A stretch of 64,000 bases of DNA from Alopecurus myosuroides (lineage: Eukaryota; Streptophyta; Magnoliopsida; Poales; Poaceae), in assembly GCA_028641055.1 (NCBI GenBank), contig CM054060.1, positions 243,068,833 through 243,132,832 of the forward strand, given 5' to 3'. Below are positions 22,032 to 34,587 of this stretch, one piece after another. The position numbers were made by a program, and so were the translations under genes. Position 1 is the stretch's first letter. Every line of letters starts with the position of its first letter. Below the pieces are notes generated by a model. That model was not told the DNA's origin. It was given only the letters and a program-made list of their open reading frames with translations, and did no database searches.

Positions 22032-22331
22032 ATGATAGTAAGCTCTAGATATCCATTATTATGTGGAGGAGCCGCAATATCTTGGACTTCATCGAAGTAT
22101 ATGTTTTATAGTCATCTACATCCACGCCTCGTCGATAGTAAGGAGTGGCTGGATCAGGAGGCGACCCTCTCCATGTCGGAGTTGGAGGCGAAGGTGAAGG
22201 AGGAGGCGATGGTGGTCAACAAAGAGATATTTGTTTCGTTGCTCACTTATGAATACAAGGAGGAGAAGAACAACCAGACGCCACCGAAGACACCGCTGCC
22301 CAAGGTCATTCATGAGCCCGTCAATCCATAA
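22032..22331 (+). pseudogene. Unrecognised transposon-like ORF fragment
   Basis: An open frame of about 99 residues whose C-terminal half is rich in Lys and Glu (SMSELEAKVKEEAMVVNKE). It is followed after a stop by a short in-frame extension (RESMAISSDYDSD). I do not recognise a family. The charged composition, the acidic end and the GC-rich sequence near 22505-22580 resemble accessory ORF ends of grass DNA transposons, but this is a guess. Confidence 0.3.
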
Positions 22332-22430
22332 GACACGAGAGGTTACCTGCAAGCTTTGCGCGAGTCAATGGCCATTAGCAGCGACTATGACTCCGATTAG
22401 GCTAAATATTAGTTGTTTTCAGTAAAATTT

Positions 22431-23279
22431 TAGTTTATTTTTGTTTAAATCCACGTATAATTTGGCCTTATGTGTTTGAATCTGAAATTGATTTAAAAAA
22501 TGAAATATGGGGGAGCCCAGTCGGGGGCTGCCATTAAGAGGCACCGCCCGATTTGTCTAGACGAAATATCTGGATGCGGACGCACTCCAAGAGACAAAAG
22601 ATAGAGGATTAAGGACACAAATAGGATTGGCCCGTTGGATACTCTCTTAGTGTGGGATTTCTCCTACTCCAAGGACCGAACATTTGGACTCTTACTCGAA
22701 CTAGTTTTGGATGCTCATTATATAATCAAGGATAAGCATCACGTTGTACACAATTATTCGGAATAATAAGAGAAACCTCTACCTATGTGGTGTATATTTT
22801 GTGTATATTTTGAAATGTGTCTTGGACACGTTTTTGTGACACCTTCATCTGTCCATCATCTTGATCTTAGTCTCTAGGTGAAAACCAGGATCTGTTTGGA
22901 TCGGGTGTCGTGACGCTTTTTGTTAGGTGTTACTCGTGATATTTGTTCTAATGAATTCATGCAATATACAAGCCCAACTCATTGTGCGCGAACAATTTTT
23001 TCCTCATTTTGGCAATTATAAGGGCGATTCAGGGTTTGATGCTACCGTCGGTGGCTGCTTGTCTAGTGCCTAGCTAGGCATCATTTTGTGCGCTGTGTTT
23101 TTTTACTTCGTCAGTGCATACAGTATTGCCTACCGCTGGCACCTGGCTCTATGTGATAGGTTCTATGAAGAAGTGTGATTTTTGTGTTTCATTTGAAGAA
23201 CAAGGGTGATTTTCTCTCGTCAGTTTAGGTGTGTTGAATATTGTTGGCTTCGAGGTCGCGGAAGGTGCTTCTCTGATTA
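22431..23279. other. Non-coding stretch before the plus-strand LINE
   Basis: No clear gene. It may include a lost LINE ORF1 region, but no RNA-binding or zinc-knuckle motif is visible. Confidence 0.4.
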
Positions 23280-26200
23280 TGGTGTTTTTTAATGAAAATA
23301 TTATATCTCAATTGTTATGGCTCGGGGAACATGTCGGCGGTCCGTGCACTCTTTGAGATACATGTGTGGAGTGATCCCGAGGTGCATCTTGATAAACCAG
23401 GACGAGAATGGTTATTAATACAAACGAAGATGGATGGAGGCATGGTAGCTCTGAATGATGGCAGACGTGGAGGCGTGATGCTGTCATGGAAAAGAGATGC
23501 GGCGATCAATCTCATGATTATCCACTCTAATTATATTTATATCTTGGTGAATGGAGGTGAGGAGGACACGCGATGGAGATTAACAAGAATATATCGAGAA
23601 CCATCATGGGAGAATAATCATAAAATGTGGTAGAGACTTCATGAACTCCATGGCCAAGTGAATATGAGATGCCTTGTTATTGGCGATTGGAATGAAATTC
23701 GTACAACCATGAAAAAGAAGGGGGAAATCCTAGGCCCTTCCATTATATGCAATTATTTGGGGATGCTCTTACATATAGCGGATTGGTGGATCTTGGATAT
23801 ATTGGTGATGTATTCACGTGGGGGAGATACAGGAGCCAGCGTGGTCTATCTAGGAGAAGCTAGATAGAGCATGCAATAATGAAGCATGGGCTACATTTTT
23901 TCACATGCTTGCTTATCGAATCAAGAGGGTCTGAAATCTTGTCACATGCCAATCTTGCTTGATACCGAGTACTATCGTCATGCGGAAATGTCTCGTAAAG
24001 TTTGGAGATGACAGTTTGAAGGAAAATGGCTTAAAGGAGGTGTTGGGGAAACAGTCTAGGATGCATGGACGGACATACTAGAGGATAATCAAGGGGATGT
24101 GGCGAAGGCTGTGGCAGCGGTTCAGAATGCGCTGTACGCATGGGATGGCATGGTCCTGAAGAAACCGAGAGAAAGAATATGTAGATTATCGAGGAATCTT
24201 GAGGAAGTCCTCTGAGGCGACATTTCTGAGGAAAATGTCCAATGCCAGGAATAAATAACCGAGGAGATAGAAAAGATCTTGGAACATGAAGAGATATATG
24301 AAATCCAACATAGCCGAGTAAATTGGTTAACACATGGGGACCGAAATTCTTTATTTTATAATAATGCTAGAGCTCGAAAGAAAATGAATATGTTGTAAAA
24401 TTGAAAGGCCATCATGGAAATTGGAGAGAAGTTATTGCTCTGTTAAAACCGATCATTACTAATTACTTCTCTAAACTTTTCACCTTAGAGGTTGGGATGA
24501 CAGACCCTGAGCTTCTGTAGAAGGTGAAACCAAAAGTTACAACTGTGTTGAATGAATGGCTTGGTGCACCCTTTACGAAAAAGGAGGTGGAAAAGCCCTA
24601 TAGACGATAGGTGATTATAAAGCACCAGGGACATATGGTATGCATGGTAAATTTTTAATAAAGTTTTGGCCTCTTATTGGAGGAGCAATTACAAAGGAGG
24701 TTCTGGAGGCATTGCAATTGGGAGTCATACCACCGAGCTGGAATGAAACAACGGTAGTATTGATCCCGATAGTGAACAATTGTGAGTTGATAACTCAATT
24801 TAGTACAAAAAGTTTATGAAATTTTCTATATGAGATCATCTCAAAGGTTCTTGTGAATAGGTTGAAAATTATAATGCCTGAGATTATCAGCTTAACACAA
24901 AGCACCTTTGTGCTAGGGAAATTAATTAAAATAACGTTTTAGTTTCATATGAGTGTGTCCATGCACTCAAAGGGAGAAGACAAGGAATGAATGGATACTG
25001 CATGGTGAAATTAGATATGCATAAATTATATGACCAGGTGTAATGGAATTTCTTAAGGGACATGATGGGAAAGTTAGGGTTCACGCAGTAGTGGGTGGTC
25101 ATGATCATGGCTTGTGTATCATCAAATAATTCGCGAGTGTTGTTCAATTCGGATCAAATTAAGATGTTTCTACTCACAAGATGGTTACGACAGGGGGTAG
25201 ACTCTCGTCGTATTTCTATTTGCTATGTGCAGAGGGACTCTCAAGTCTGTTGACACGTGAACAAGAAATTGGAGGTTTACAAAGAGTCATAATGTGTCGC
25301 GGGGCACCATCAATATCTCACCTACTTTCTACTGATGATTCTCTGATCTTGATGAAGGTTGATGCGTCTAATGCAGCCACTCTTCGGAAAGTGTTTTACA
25401 TGTACTACGCTAGCTCGGTACATCTATTGTGTGACCCAAAGTACAATCATACTTTTTTAGCCATAACACATGTGTGGAGGATAAGGAGGTCGTGTGCAGG
25501 ACTTTGAAATCAATCCGGAAGCCCTATCCGGAAAAATATTTGGGGGCTACCATCCCATGTGGGAGTTGATCGCTCAGATAGCTTTCAATATCTAGTGGAT
25601 CGTGTGTGTCAAAATATGAATGGATGGAACGAAATAACTAATCAACTCGAGGTCACGAGATTTTGTTAGTTGTCGTTTCTCAAGCAATTCCTTCTTATGC
25701 TATGCCAGTGTTTAAACATCTAAAAGGAGTTTGCAAAGGTATAGCTGCTGCAATTAAATGTTCGTGGTGGGGGAAAAGGATGGTAATAAGTGTATGCATT
25801 GGTATTCTTGATGGACAATGTGAACTCCCAAGAAGCAACGAGGAATGGGGTTTCGGGACTTGCATTGTTTCAATATTGCGATGTTGGCGAAACAATTGTG
25901 GAGATTACAGACAAACCTGAATCTGTTTCTGCCCAAGTTCTGAGAGCAAGATACTACCCCTCGGGAGATTTGACGAGGGAAGACCTCAAAAAGGGATCTT
26001 CGTCCACTTGGCAAAGCCTGAAGGCAGGGATGGAAAAATTTAAACGAGGATACACTTGATGCATAGGTAATGGGGCAAACATTACCTATGCATTACCAAT
26101 ATGGTAGCAGAATTCATAGAAGAAATGAGTCGGGGGGGTCAAGGCTAAATCCAATTTGGGATAAAGTTTGGAAGCTATCGGTACTTCCGAAAGTGAAAAA

Positions 26201-27138
26201 CTTTACATGGAATGCTCTCCATGGCATTGTGCCATGCATGTGTATTCTTGCAAATCGCTACATTGGTGGGAGTGGGCATTATCCAGTGTGTGCTTGGTCA
26301 GCCGAAGTCATATCTCATATGTTGTTCAAGTGCGATAGAGTGCGAGACATCTGGTGAGCTCTTCGTCTTGATAAGGGGATCTAACGAGCGACCATGCATG
26401 ACAGGTCGGGAAGCACTGTCCTAAAACATCTAGTAAGATCAAAGTTTGAGAATGCACCAAACATGAGAGCGTTGCAAGTACACGATATAATAGCTACAAT
26501 AGCCTGGTTCATTTTGTGGAGAAGCAGGGAGATAACACATAACGACATGGCTCCACTAGATGTGAACTAGCTCTATCAGTTAAAGCAATGGTTGCCATTT
26601 CCCCAAAATGAAAGAACATAAGTTGTAGGTTCAAGAAGGGATGGAGTAAACAGCCAACGAGGTTTGTTAAACTTAACACGGATGCGGCTATTAATATAGA
26701 TACTATAGAGGCGACAACTAGCTGCATTAAATGTGATTCATCTCGTAATTTTTTGGCAGCTTGTTGTGTTGAAATTGATGGTGTCATTGATGTGGCCACA
26801 ACAGAACCACATGCGGTGCAGGACGGTCTCCAGCTAGGCAAAAGGATTGGATACAATCAAATCTATCTAGAGACTGACTCCATGGTATCTGTTCAAGCCT
26901 TCAAAGACCATTAAATAAAATGATAGTGGGCATGACCTACTTGGATGAATTCTGCATGAGCATGGTAGGGTTTGCAGCGGCACGGCTAGCTCGTTGTCCA
27001 AGAGAAGCAAACTAGACAACTCATATAATTGCTAGATCTACAGAAAATCGGGATAGTAATGCATTGTTTCATGAACCACATTTCTATAACTAGTGGACGA
27101 TAACCTTGATTGAGTAATAAATAGGTTGCATGGTTTGT
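23280..27138 (+). pseudogene. Decayed LINE (L1-type) with endonuclease, RT, zinc-ribbon and RNase H
   Basis: Plus-strand blocks appear in standard plant LINE order. The endonuclease (23292-23870) has LYLNCYGSGN and LVIGDWNEI. Reverse transcriptase (about 24500-25500) has KLDMHKLYDQV and SISHLLSTDDSLILMKVDAS, where the usual (F/Y)ADD box reads STDD. The zf-RVT region (about 26140-26357) has KLSVLPKVKNFTWNALHG. A type RVT_3 RNase H (about 26640-26910) has LNTDAAI and YLETDSMVSVQAF. Numerous stops and frameshifts make it inactive, and the altered catalytic box agrees. A short A-run near 27138 probably marks the 3' end. No ORF1 was identified. Confidence 0.85.
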
Positions 27139-27427
27139 TAAAAAAAATTCATGCACCAGCTAACTCAGTCAAAAAACCGAACTGATAGGGAGAGGCGGGC
27201 AATATATTTCAACATCCTTTCTTATGTCTAGGCTATGTTAGTTATTACACGTGGGTTCAATGTAGACCCCAGAAAATAAATTAATACTACGCTGGCTGGG
27301 ATTTGAACTTTATACCTCTTGAATCTTATACCATATTATGCACCAGCCAAGTCAATCAAAAGTACGATAATAGTGGGGCCATGATAGCATGACATTTATG
27401 GAGGGCATGCATCCTGGATTTTTGCAG

Positions 27428-28062
27428 CTGGTGGTAACTACATGAGTTCTCTATGTATAGATCAGAACAATGAGTGCTCCAACCTTTCACTGGCATACTG
27501 CCTCCATTTTCCACCTCCAATAGCAGTCGTCCAAACAACACAATTTGATTGGTGAATCTATTTTTCATGCATAGTATTGATGGTGGTAGTGAAATGACAA
27601 GGCTCAAATGCCTCATATGCTAGGATCACTAATACGATGGTGACTTTAACCGGCTTAGCGCATCCCATAAGTGGCTTACTTTTCTTCTCTCCCTGCATCC
27701 GTAGGTGGATGCTTTCCTCATGAGACGTAGAACCTCATGTTTGTTATTATTTGAGGTTGATCTTGGACGTGCTAGTGCACACCCAAAAGAAGTTATAGCG
27801 AGGGCCTGGCCTAACATGGGGTATATATCTTTGAAGGACCACGTGATGGTTTGGGACGGGGCTTGGGTGGTGATGTGTAGCTCACGGAAGATCTGATACC
27901 AAGATGTTGACTCTCACTATTTCATGTCGGTGGTGAACACCGATTATAATACTTCACTGGTTTAATCTTAATCGTAGATGGTTCTTACTAAGAGTCAACT
28001 AGTAGTCTCAAATGCCTTGTTTGTGAGAATGCAAGTTCAATCAAAAAAATTGGTATTTCATG
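27428..28062 (+). repeat. Copy B of the dispersed repeat
   Basis: This is the uninterrupted counterpart of copy A (14705-15059 plus 19845-20134), in the same orientation about 12.7 kb to the right. Shared blocks run throughout. It contains TCTGATACCAA at 27893, but no LTR structure could be established around it. Confidence 0.65.
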
Positions 28063-30382
28063 TAATTGAACCCACTGTCTTGATTCTCTTCGCTAGGATT
28101 TTAAAATTCTCACACTAACGGAATTATGTGGGGATAAATAAGTTGAGATGTGGTAATTTCATTGGATATTCATCAATTTTTAACACATGTACATTGTAGT
28201 CTATCAAGTAAGTTGAAATATGTCAAAAGAAATGATCACTTAATTCCATATGTGGGTTCACTCTAATCCAAACCGAGACATGCAAGCCAACTTTTTCCAT
28301 CGTGACGTGCCAGTGGTGGGTACCATGCCAAGTCACACATGGGTTTCACATTCCAGAAGTCGTATTAGAGCAATCAAGCAGACCACATCAAGTTTCGTTA
28401 ACTATCTCCCTGGTGTTTCACCCTCGCCTGCTATCGTTGCATGTGAGTCATCATGTCTACGAGGAGCATAGCGGGAGAGGAAACGCTGTGATAGTCCTAA
28501 TTTAGCGCTAGTGTTGTGCTTGAGTAGCATATAGATTTTTTGCGCATATGTTTTCATGAGATGAATTGTAAAGAAGTGAGTTTAGAAGACAAGGATTCGA
28601 ACTAGGGTACTTTGGCATGGAACATATACAATTTGGTGTTGGTGGTGTTGGGGGCGGGGGTGGAGGGGGGTTGGAAAATCTGTAAATCCTAGTAGAATTA
28701 CATGCTTTGTCACTTGCATGATGCTTGAGAGAATTGACATATGGTTGTGTGCGGAATTAGACATATTATTCCTACATGCATCGCTTTTAACCAAGGCAAA
28801 CCAAATAAGAAAATTGACGTATATATATGGATGGTTTTTTAACTCCATGAACTGAAATGTACATGCATGATAAGTTGAAACGTGAAAGAATTATGATCTA
28901 CAATATTTGGACCACATTACCCTATAGTTTGAAACCATCCATTTAATATTCCATACAATATGGAAAACATAAATACAATTTAAAGTTGGATGAACATAAA
29001 TATAGGAGAAATGTTAGAGAATATTTGATGATTGGTCTAGTCGGCATGCATACTATAATTCTATCCTTAAAAATAAAATTTGGCCAGTTCCTAATAGGGA
29101 ATAATTCTAACCAGTAGATTCTTGTAGTTGCATCAATCCAGACCTCAATGTTGACATGATAACATATAGCACAACTGATTGGAGGCATGCGATACTCAGA
29201 AATTTGGACATGAGAAAACACAAAAACTAAGTTCTTAGTTCGAGCATGTACAAATACCTCATTATTGTACACATTTCAGAATACACCAAAACTATCGTTT
29301 TTTAGCTATTTGGCTTCCTTATTCTTTTTTTAACAAAAGAAGATTTAGTTACGATTGAAAATAATTTTTTTGTATCTCCAACCCAAATTCATGTTTTAGG
29401 GTTAGAGATTGGTTTCAATCCAACTATAATCAAATATATCTTGAACCCTAAACCCTTATAAGTATTTATTATAGGTAATTTCACCTTTAAAGGAAAATAT
29501 ATATATAAATTCATAGAATCTTCTACATATAGGCAAAATATTACTTCAAAATTTAATAATATTATCAATTTCATCCATCTATTAAAAAATTCATACCGAA
29601 CCTTACTCTATATAAAGTGCATGCCAACTTTAACCAAACAATTTAAGAATTTTTAGTTATTCCATAACGTATACTGCTAAATATAGGCATACCCTTACTA
29701 TAGATCAAGGTTTCAAAAATCGTCATTCATCAGCAGTCCAACTAACCATATAGTAATAATAATAACAAACTATGATCCTAATCAACATATACACAGTAAG
29801 ACATAAATATATTGTCTACGCAACATACATCCATACAAGAACATATATATAGATATAGAAATTCCTAATCCAAAATCAAGTAATAATCAAATATTAGAGA
29901 TCTGTGGTGATCATGATCCATTGTTCCTAAGTAAACAATAAACAAATCCGCTAGGAAAAACATCCAACAAAAAATATATTATAATCTGCATTTGTCACAA
30001 TATTGATTAAACTAAGACTACTAAGGGTGGAACATGAATATATTTGAGGAGAATGGTGGCTCCACGCCAACACCGGGGATGATGTCAAAATGGAAAATAG
30101 CTATATTATACTCTCGGGTCCCCAAAAAGTCTTGGTAGTCAGCCACATCTCCTTATGTAGTGGTAGATGAAAGGGAGGTCATTTTCATTTTCCTACTCTT
30201 CTGGCGACAGGGTAGGTGACATGATCCCCATCTATTTTCTTGGAAAACAAAGCAGGGGGATAGAACGACTAACTTTATATTTGATCTCTTTCGCAAGACA
30301 CCAGTCCTTGTAGTCCTCTATATTTGGGTGTTTGCAAACTTAGAGAGGAGGGAGAAGTGATCCATGATAAGATGTCCTTCTA
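28063..30382. other. AT-rich intergenic sequence left of the CACTA element
   Basis: About 2.3 kb with no supported gene. A G-rich run (GGGGGCGGGGGTGGAGGGG) lies at 28649-28667. Open frames are short and without recognisable domains. Confidence 0.6.
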
Positions 30383-30399
30383 CACTGGTAGAAAATAGG
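30383..30399 (+). repeat. Left terminal inverted repeat of the CACTA element
   Basis: CACTGGTAGAAAATAGG, preceded by CTA. The partner end lies outside the window. Confidence 0.75.
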
Positions 30400-30536
30400 C
30401 CTTCCATACGCCCCCATTAGTCCCCAAAATAATCGACCCGCGACCATAGGGGTCTGTAGTCGCGGTTCAAGACGAGACCCGCGACCAATAGTCTGGGCCC
30501 AGCGCGCTCGGTCCACAGCTGGCGGACTGGAGGGGC

Positions 30537-30633
30537 TTTAGTCCCGGTTGGCCAGGGCAACCGGGACTAATAGGTCCTCAGGCTGGACCCAAGGCCATTA
30601 GTCGCGGTTGTCCAGGTGAACCGGGACTAAAGG
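30537..30633. repeat. Left subterminal hairpin pair
   Basis: Two imperfect palindromes of about 38 bp (30537-30575 and 30596-30633) with arms TTAGTC(C/G)CGGTT and AACCGGGACTAA. The repeated CCGGTT-type motif is the usual binding-site architecture of CACTA ends. Confidence 0.85.
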
Positions 30634-30640
30634 CCCATCC

Positions 30641-30650
30641 CTATATATAG
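30641..30650 (+). promoter_or_regulatory. TATA box of the TNPD gene
   Basis: CTATATATAG eight bases after the second subterminal hairpin and about 300 bp before the start codon. The leader probably contains an intron ending TAATAATGCAG directly before ATG 30945. Confidence 0.6.
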
Positions 30651-30944
30651 GGCTCAGCTGGCTGCACTTAGCCACATTTGGTGTCACTTTCTACTCACAA
30701 TATTCACAAGGGGTGGTGGGTTTGCTTTTGGTTCCTACTATGCACACAAGGTGTTTGATGAAATGCCCGATAGCATGAAACACACATGATATGAAGTGTC
30801 CGAGCCGCACTTGAGCGTTTTCATTTATTTTACCTCCGCGATCGCGGTTAGCAACTTGAACCTTTCATGATTTGTATTATTTCCAGTTAGTTAGTTTAAC
30901 AAATGCATGATGGTTAATTATTACTTTATATAATAATAATGCAG

Positions 30945-33900
30945 ATGAATCGGCAATGGATGTACGGTAACCGACTCTCCGGCGAGTTCACTACGGGTTT
31001 GAAAGATTTCCTCGTAGTGGCAAATGCGAACAAGAAGCGAGGTTTTATTATCTGTCCATGTGCTGAATGTAAGAATGAGAAGGGTCACTCCTCCTCAAAA
31101 GTCGTTCACATGCACCTGCTTCGGCACGGTTTCATGCCAAGCTATAATTGTTGGACCAAGCCTGGAGAAAAAGGGGTTAGAATGGAAGAAGATGAAGAAG
31201 AGGATGATATCGATTTCAACTATCATGACGCTTTCGGTGATACTTTCATGGAGGATGATGCTGAAGGTGGGGAAGGGTTTGGTGAAGGTGAAGAAGAGGC
31301 ACATGATGAGCCCGCTGATGATCTTGGTCTTACCATTGCTGATGCACGGAAACGCTGCGAAACTGACAAGGAGAGGGAGAATTTGGATCGCATGTTAGAG
31401 GATCACACGAAGTCGCTGTACCCAGGATGCGGCAATAGTCTGAAAAAGCTGGGCTGCACACTAGATTTGCTGAAATGGAAGGCACGGGAAGGTGTAGCTG
31501 ACTCATCATTTGAAAATTTGCTGAAAATGTTGAAGAATATGTTTCCGAAGAATAACGAGTTGCCCGCCAGTACGTACGAAGCAAAGAAGGTTGTCTGCCC
31601 TCTAGGTTTAGAGGTTCTGAAGATACATGCATGCATTAACGACTGCATCCTCTATCGCGGTGCATACGAGAATTTGAATGAATGCCCTGTATGCACTGCA
31701 TTGCGTTATAAGATCAGAGACGATGACCCTGGTGACGATGTTGAGGGCGAGAAACCCAGGAAGAGGGTTCCCGCCAAGGTGATGTGGTATGCTCCTATAA
31801 TACCTCGGTTGAAACGCCTGTTCAGGAACAAAGAGCATGCCAAGTTGTTGCGATGGCACAAAGAGGACCGTAAGTCTGACGGGGAGTTGAGACACCCCGC
31901 TGATGGAACGCAATGGAGAAAGATCGACAGAGAGTTCAAAGATTTTGCAGCTGACGCAAGGAACATAAGATTTGGTCTAAGTACTGATGGCATGAATCCT
32001 TTTGGCGAGCAGAGCTCCAGCCATAGCACCTTGTCCGTGACTCTATGCATCTACAACCTTCCTCTTTGGTTGTGCATGAAGCGTAAGTTCATTATGATGC
32101 CAGTGCTCATCCAAGGTCCGAAGCAACCCGGCAACGACATCGATGTGTACCTAAGGCCATTAGTTGATGAACTTTTACAGTTGTGGGGCAGACCTGGTGT
32201 ACCTGTGTGGGATGAGCACAAAGAAGAGGAATTTGACCTACGAGCGTTGCTTTTTGTAACTATCAACGATTGGCCTGCTCTCAGTAACCTTTCGGGACAG
32301 TCAAATAAGGGATACAAAGCATGCACGCACTGCTTACATGAGACTGAAAGTGTATTTTTGGATAATTGTAGGAAGAACGTGTACCTGGGTCATCGTCGAT
32401 TTCTTCCCCGAAATCATAACGTAAGAAAGAAAGGTAAGCATTTCAACGGCAAGGCAGATCACCGGCCGAAGCCTGCGGAACGTACTGGAGCTGAGATATT
32501 TGATATGGTCAAGGATTTGAATGTCATCTTTGGAAAGGGTCCTGGCGGACAATCAGTTCCGCAGGGAGTTGACGGGCACGTACCCATGTGGAAAAAGAAA
32601 TCGATATTTTGGGAGCTACAGTATTGGAAAGTCCTAGATGTCCGCTCTGCAATCGACGTGATGCATGTTACGAAGAATATTTGCGTGAACCTGCTAAGCT
32701 TCTTGGGCGTGTATGGGAAGACAAATGATACAAAGGAAGCACGGCAGGACCAACAACTTTTGAAAGACCCAGATGACCGGCATCCGGAATGGTTTCAAGG
32801 TCGTGCCAGCTACGCTCTTACCAAAGAAGGGGTCATTTTTTTTGAATGCGTAAGCAGTATGAAGGTCCCGTCTGGCTTCTCGTCGAATATAAAGGGAATA
32901 ATAAACATGGCGGACAAAAAGTTCCAAAACCTGAAGTCTCACGACTGCCACGTGATTATGACGCAATTGCTTCCGATTGCTTTGAGTAGCCATTGTGAAG
33001 CTATGTGCATTCCTCAATGCAAGCTCTCAGAAGGTAATCAGTCCAGAAGATCTGCCACGGTTACAGAACGATGTGGTCCAATGTCTTGTCAGTTTCGAGT
33101 TGGTGTTTCCACCATCCTTCTTCAATATCATGACGCACCTACTGGTCCACCTAGTCGAAGAGATTTCCATTCTCGGTCCTGTATTTCTACACAATATGTT
33201 CCCCTTCGAGAGGTTTATGGGAGTATTAAAGAAATATGTTCGTAACCGTGCTAGGCCAGAAGGAAGCATCGTAAAGGGCTATGGAAATGAGGAGGTAATT
33301 GAGTTCTGCATTGAGTATGTTCCTGACCTTAAGCCGATTGGTATTTCTCAATCGCGGCACAAGGGGAGACTAAGTGAAAAAGGCACGATCGGAAGGAAAT
33401 CAACGATATGTATGGACGGTCATTCTATGACTGAAGCACACCACACAGTTCTGCAAAATTCGAGCTTGGTGGCTCCGTACTTCGAGCAACACAAGAATAT
33501 TTTACGCTCGGACAACCCGGGGAAGCCTGAATCATGGATTAGAAAGGCCCACATGGAGACTTTCGGCAGTTGGTTGCGAAAACATTTAATGAATGACAAT
33601 GATGTTGGAGATCAGCTCTACATGTTGGCCAAGACACCATCTTCGACTATAACGACTTTCCAAGGGTACGAGATTAATGGGAATACATTTTACACGATCT
33701 CCCAAGATAAAAAGAGCACCAACCAAAACAGTGGTGTCCGCTTTGATGCAGCAACCGAGATTGGGCAAAAGGTCACATATTATGGTTACATAGAGGAGAT
33801 ATGGGAACTTGACTATGGACCCTCCTTTAAGGTCCCTTTGTTCCGGTGCAAATGGTTCATGCTAACAGGAGGTGGGGTAAAGGTGGACGAGCAATACGGA

Positions 33901-34251
33901 ATGACAATGGTGGATTTCGACAATCTTGGTTACCTTGACGAACCATTCGTCCTAGCCAAAGATGTCGCTCGGGTTTTCTATTTGAAGGACATGAGTAGCA
34001 AACCGAGGAAACGGAAAGATAAGAAAACGATCAGTACATCATGCGATGATCCAAAGCGCCACATTGTTCTTTCAGGGAAAAGAAACATCGTGGGAGTGGA
34101 GGACAAGACAGACATGTCAGAAGATTATAATATGTTTGGTGAAATTTCGCCCTTCAAAGTCAACACTGACCCAAGCATTAAGTTAAATGATGAGGATGCT
34201 CCATGGATACGGCCAAATCGTAAGAAAGCGGGGACACAAGGGAAGAATTGA
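30945..34251 (+). pseudogene. CACTA transposase (TNPD type), frameshifted
   Basis: Cut-and-paste transposase of the En/Spm superfamily. The start MNRQWMYG at 30945 follows a splice-like TAATAATGCAG, so the upstream ATG at 30939 is probably intronic. Domains: Transpos_assoc (PF13963, residues about 1-75, with CPCAECKN); an acidic spacer; Transposase_21 (PF02992, about 340-560, with STDGMNPFGE, YNLPLWLCMK and PGNDIDVYLRPLVDELLQLW); DUF4218 (PF13960, with MTHLLVHLVEEI and PFERFMGVLKKYVRNRA); and a C-terminal DUF4216-like part (from about 33700, with VPLFRCKWF). The frame breaks near 32983-32993, where LLPIAL is followed one frame away by AIVKLCAFLNA. Relatives have about ten more residues at this point, so a short deletion is likely. 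The frames on both sides are otherwise long and clean (30945 to the break, and on to 34251). Confidence 0.9.
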
Positions 34252-34587
34252 TGTGTAATAATTTATTGTACCAAACTTTTTTGAATGGATCATGTGAATT
34301 ATATTATCTCAGATGTGTTTAAGACTAACTCCTTTGCAAAATATTTGAGAAAACGAGTGGAAAACATGGAAAACAGAAGGTTACTTAAATGTCTCAAAAC
34401 CTTGTGAGATAAAAATATCTGATTTCATAACTTTTATTAAAAACAGAAAACAGACGCGCTAGCGCGCCGCAGTGTCGCCGGAATACAAATTCTTTTATTA
34501 AAAAGAGAGAACAGACGAACACTACTCCTCGTCGTCGTCGTCGGGGAACTCGTCGGTGACCTCCTCCGGGTCATCGTCGTCGGCGAA
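34252..34587. other. 3' flank of TNPD and acidic-tail remnant of the AP2 ORF
   Basis: The 34252-34520 part is AT-rich and non-coding. Within 34522-34587 the minus strand continues the AP2 ORF frame after its stop for 21 further residues, mostly Asp and Glu, to a second stop at 34522-34524. Confidence 0.6.

Noticed and set aside
27885..27905. TCTGATACCAA as a primer-binding site of an LTR element in repeat copy B
   Set aside because: No LTR ends or partner repeat could be found around it, and copy A has lost the motif.
28649..28667. G-rich run as a regulatory quadruplex
   Set aside because: It is isolated in gene-free DNA, with no promoter or conserved context to support a role.
30939..30944. 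TNPD start at ATG 30939
   Set aside because: ATGCAG there looks like the end of a leader intron (TAATAATGCAG), and the conserved N-terminus begins at 30945.
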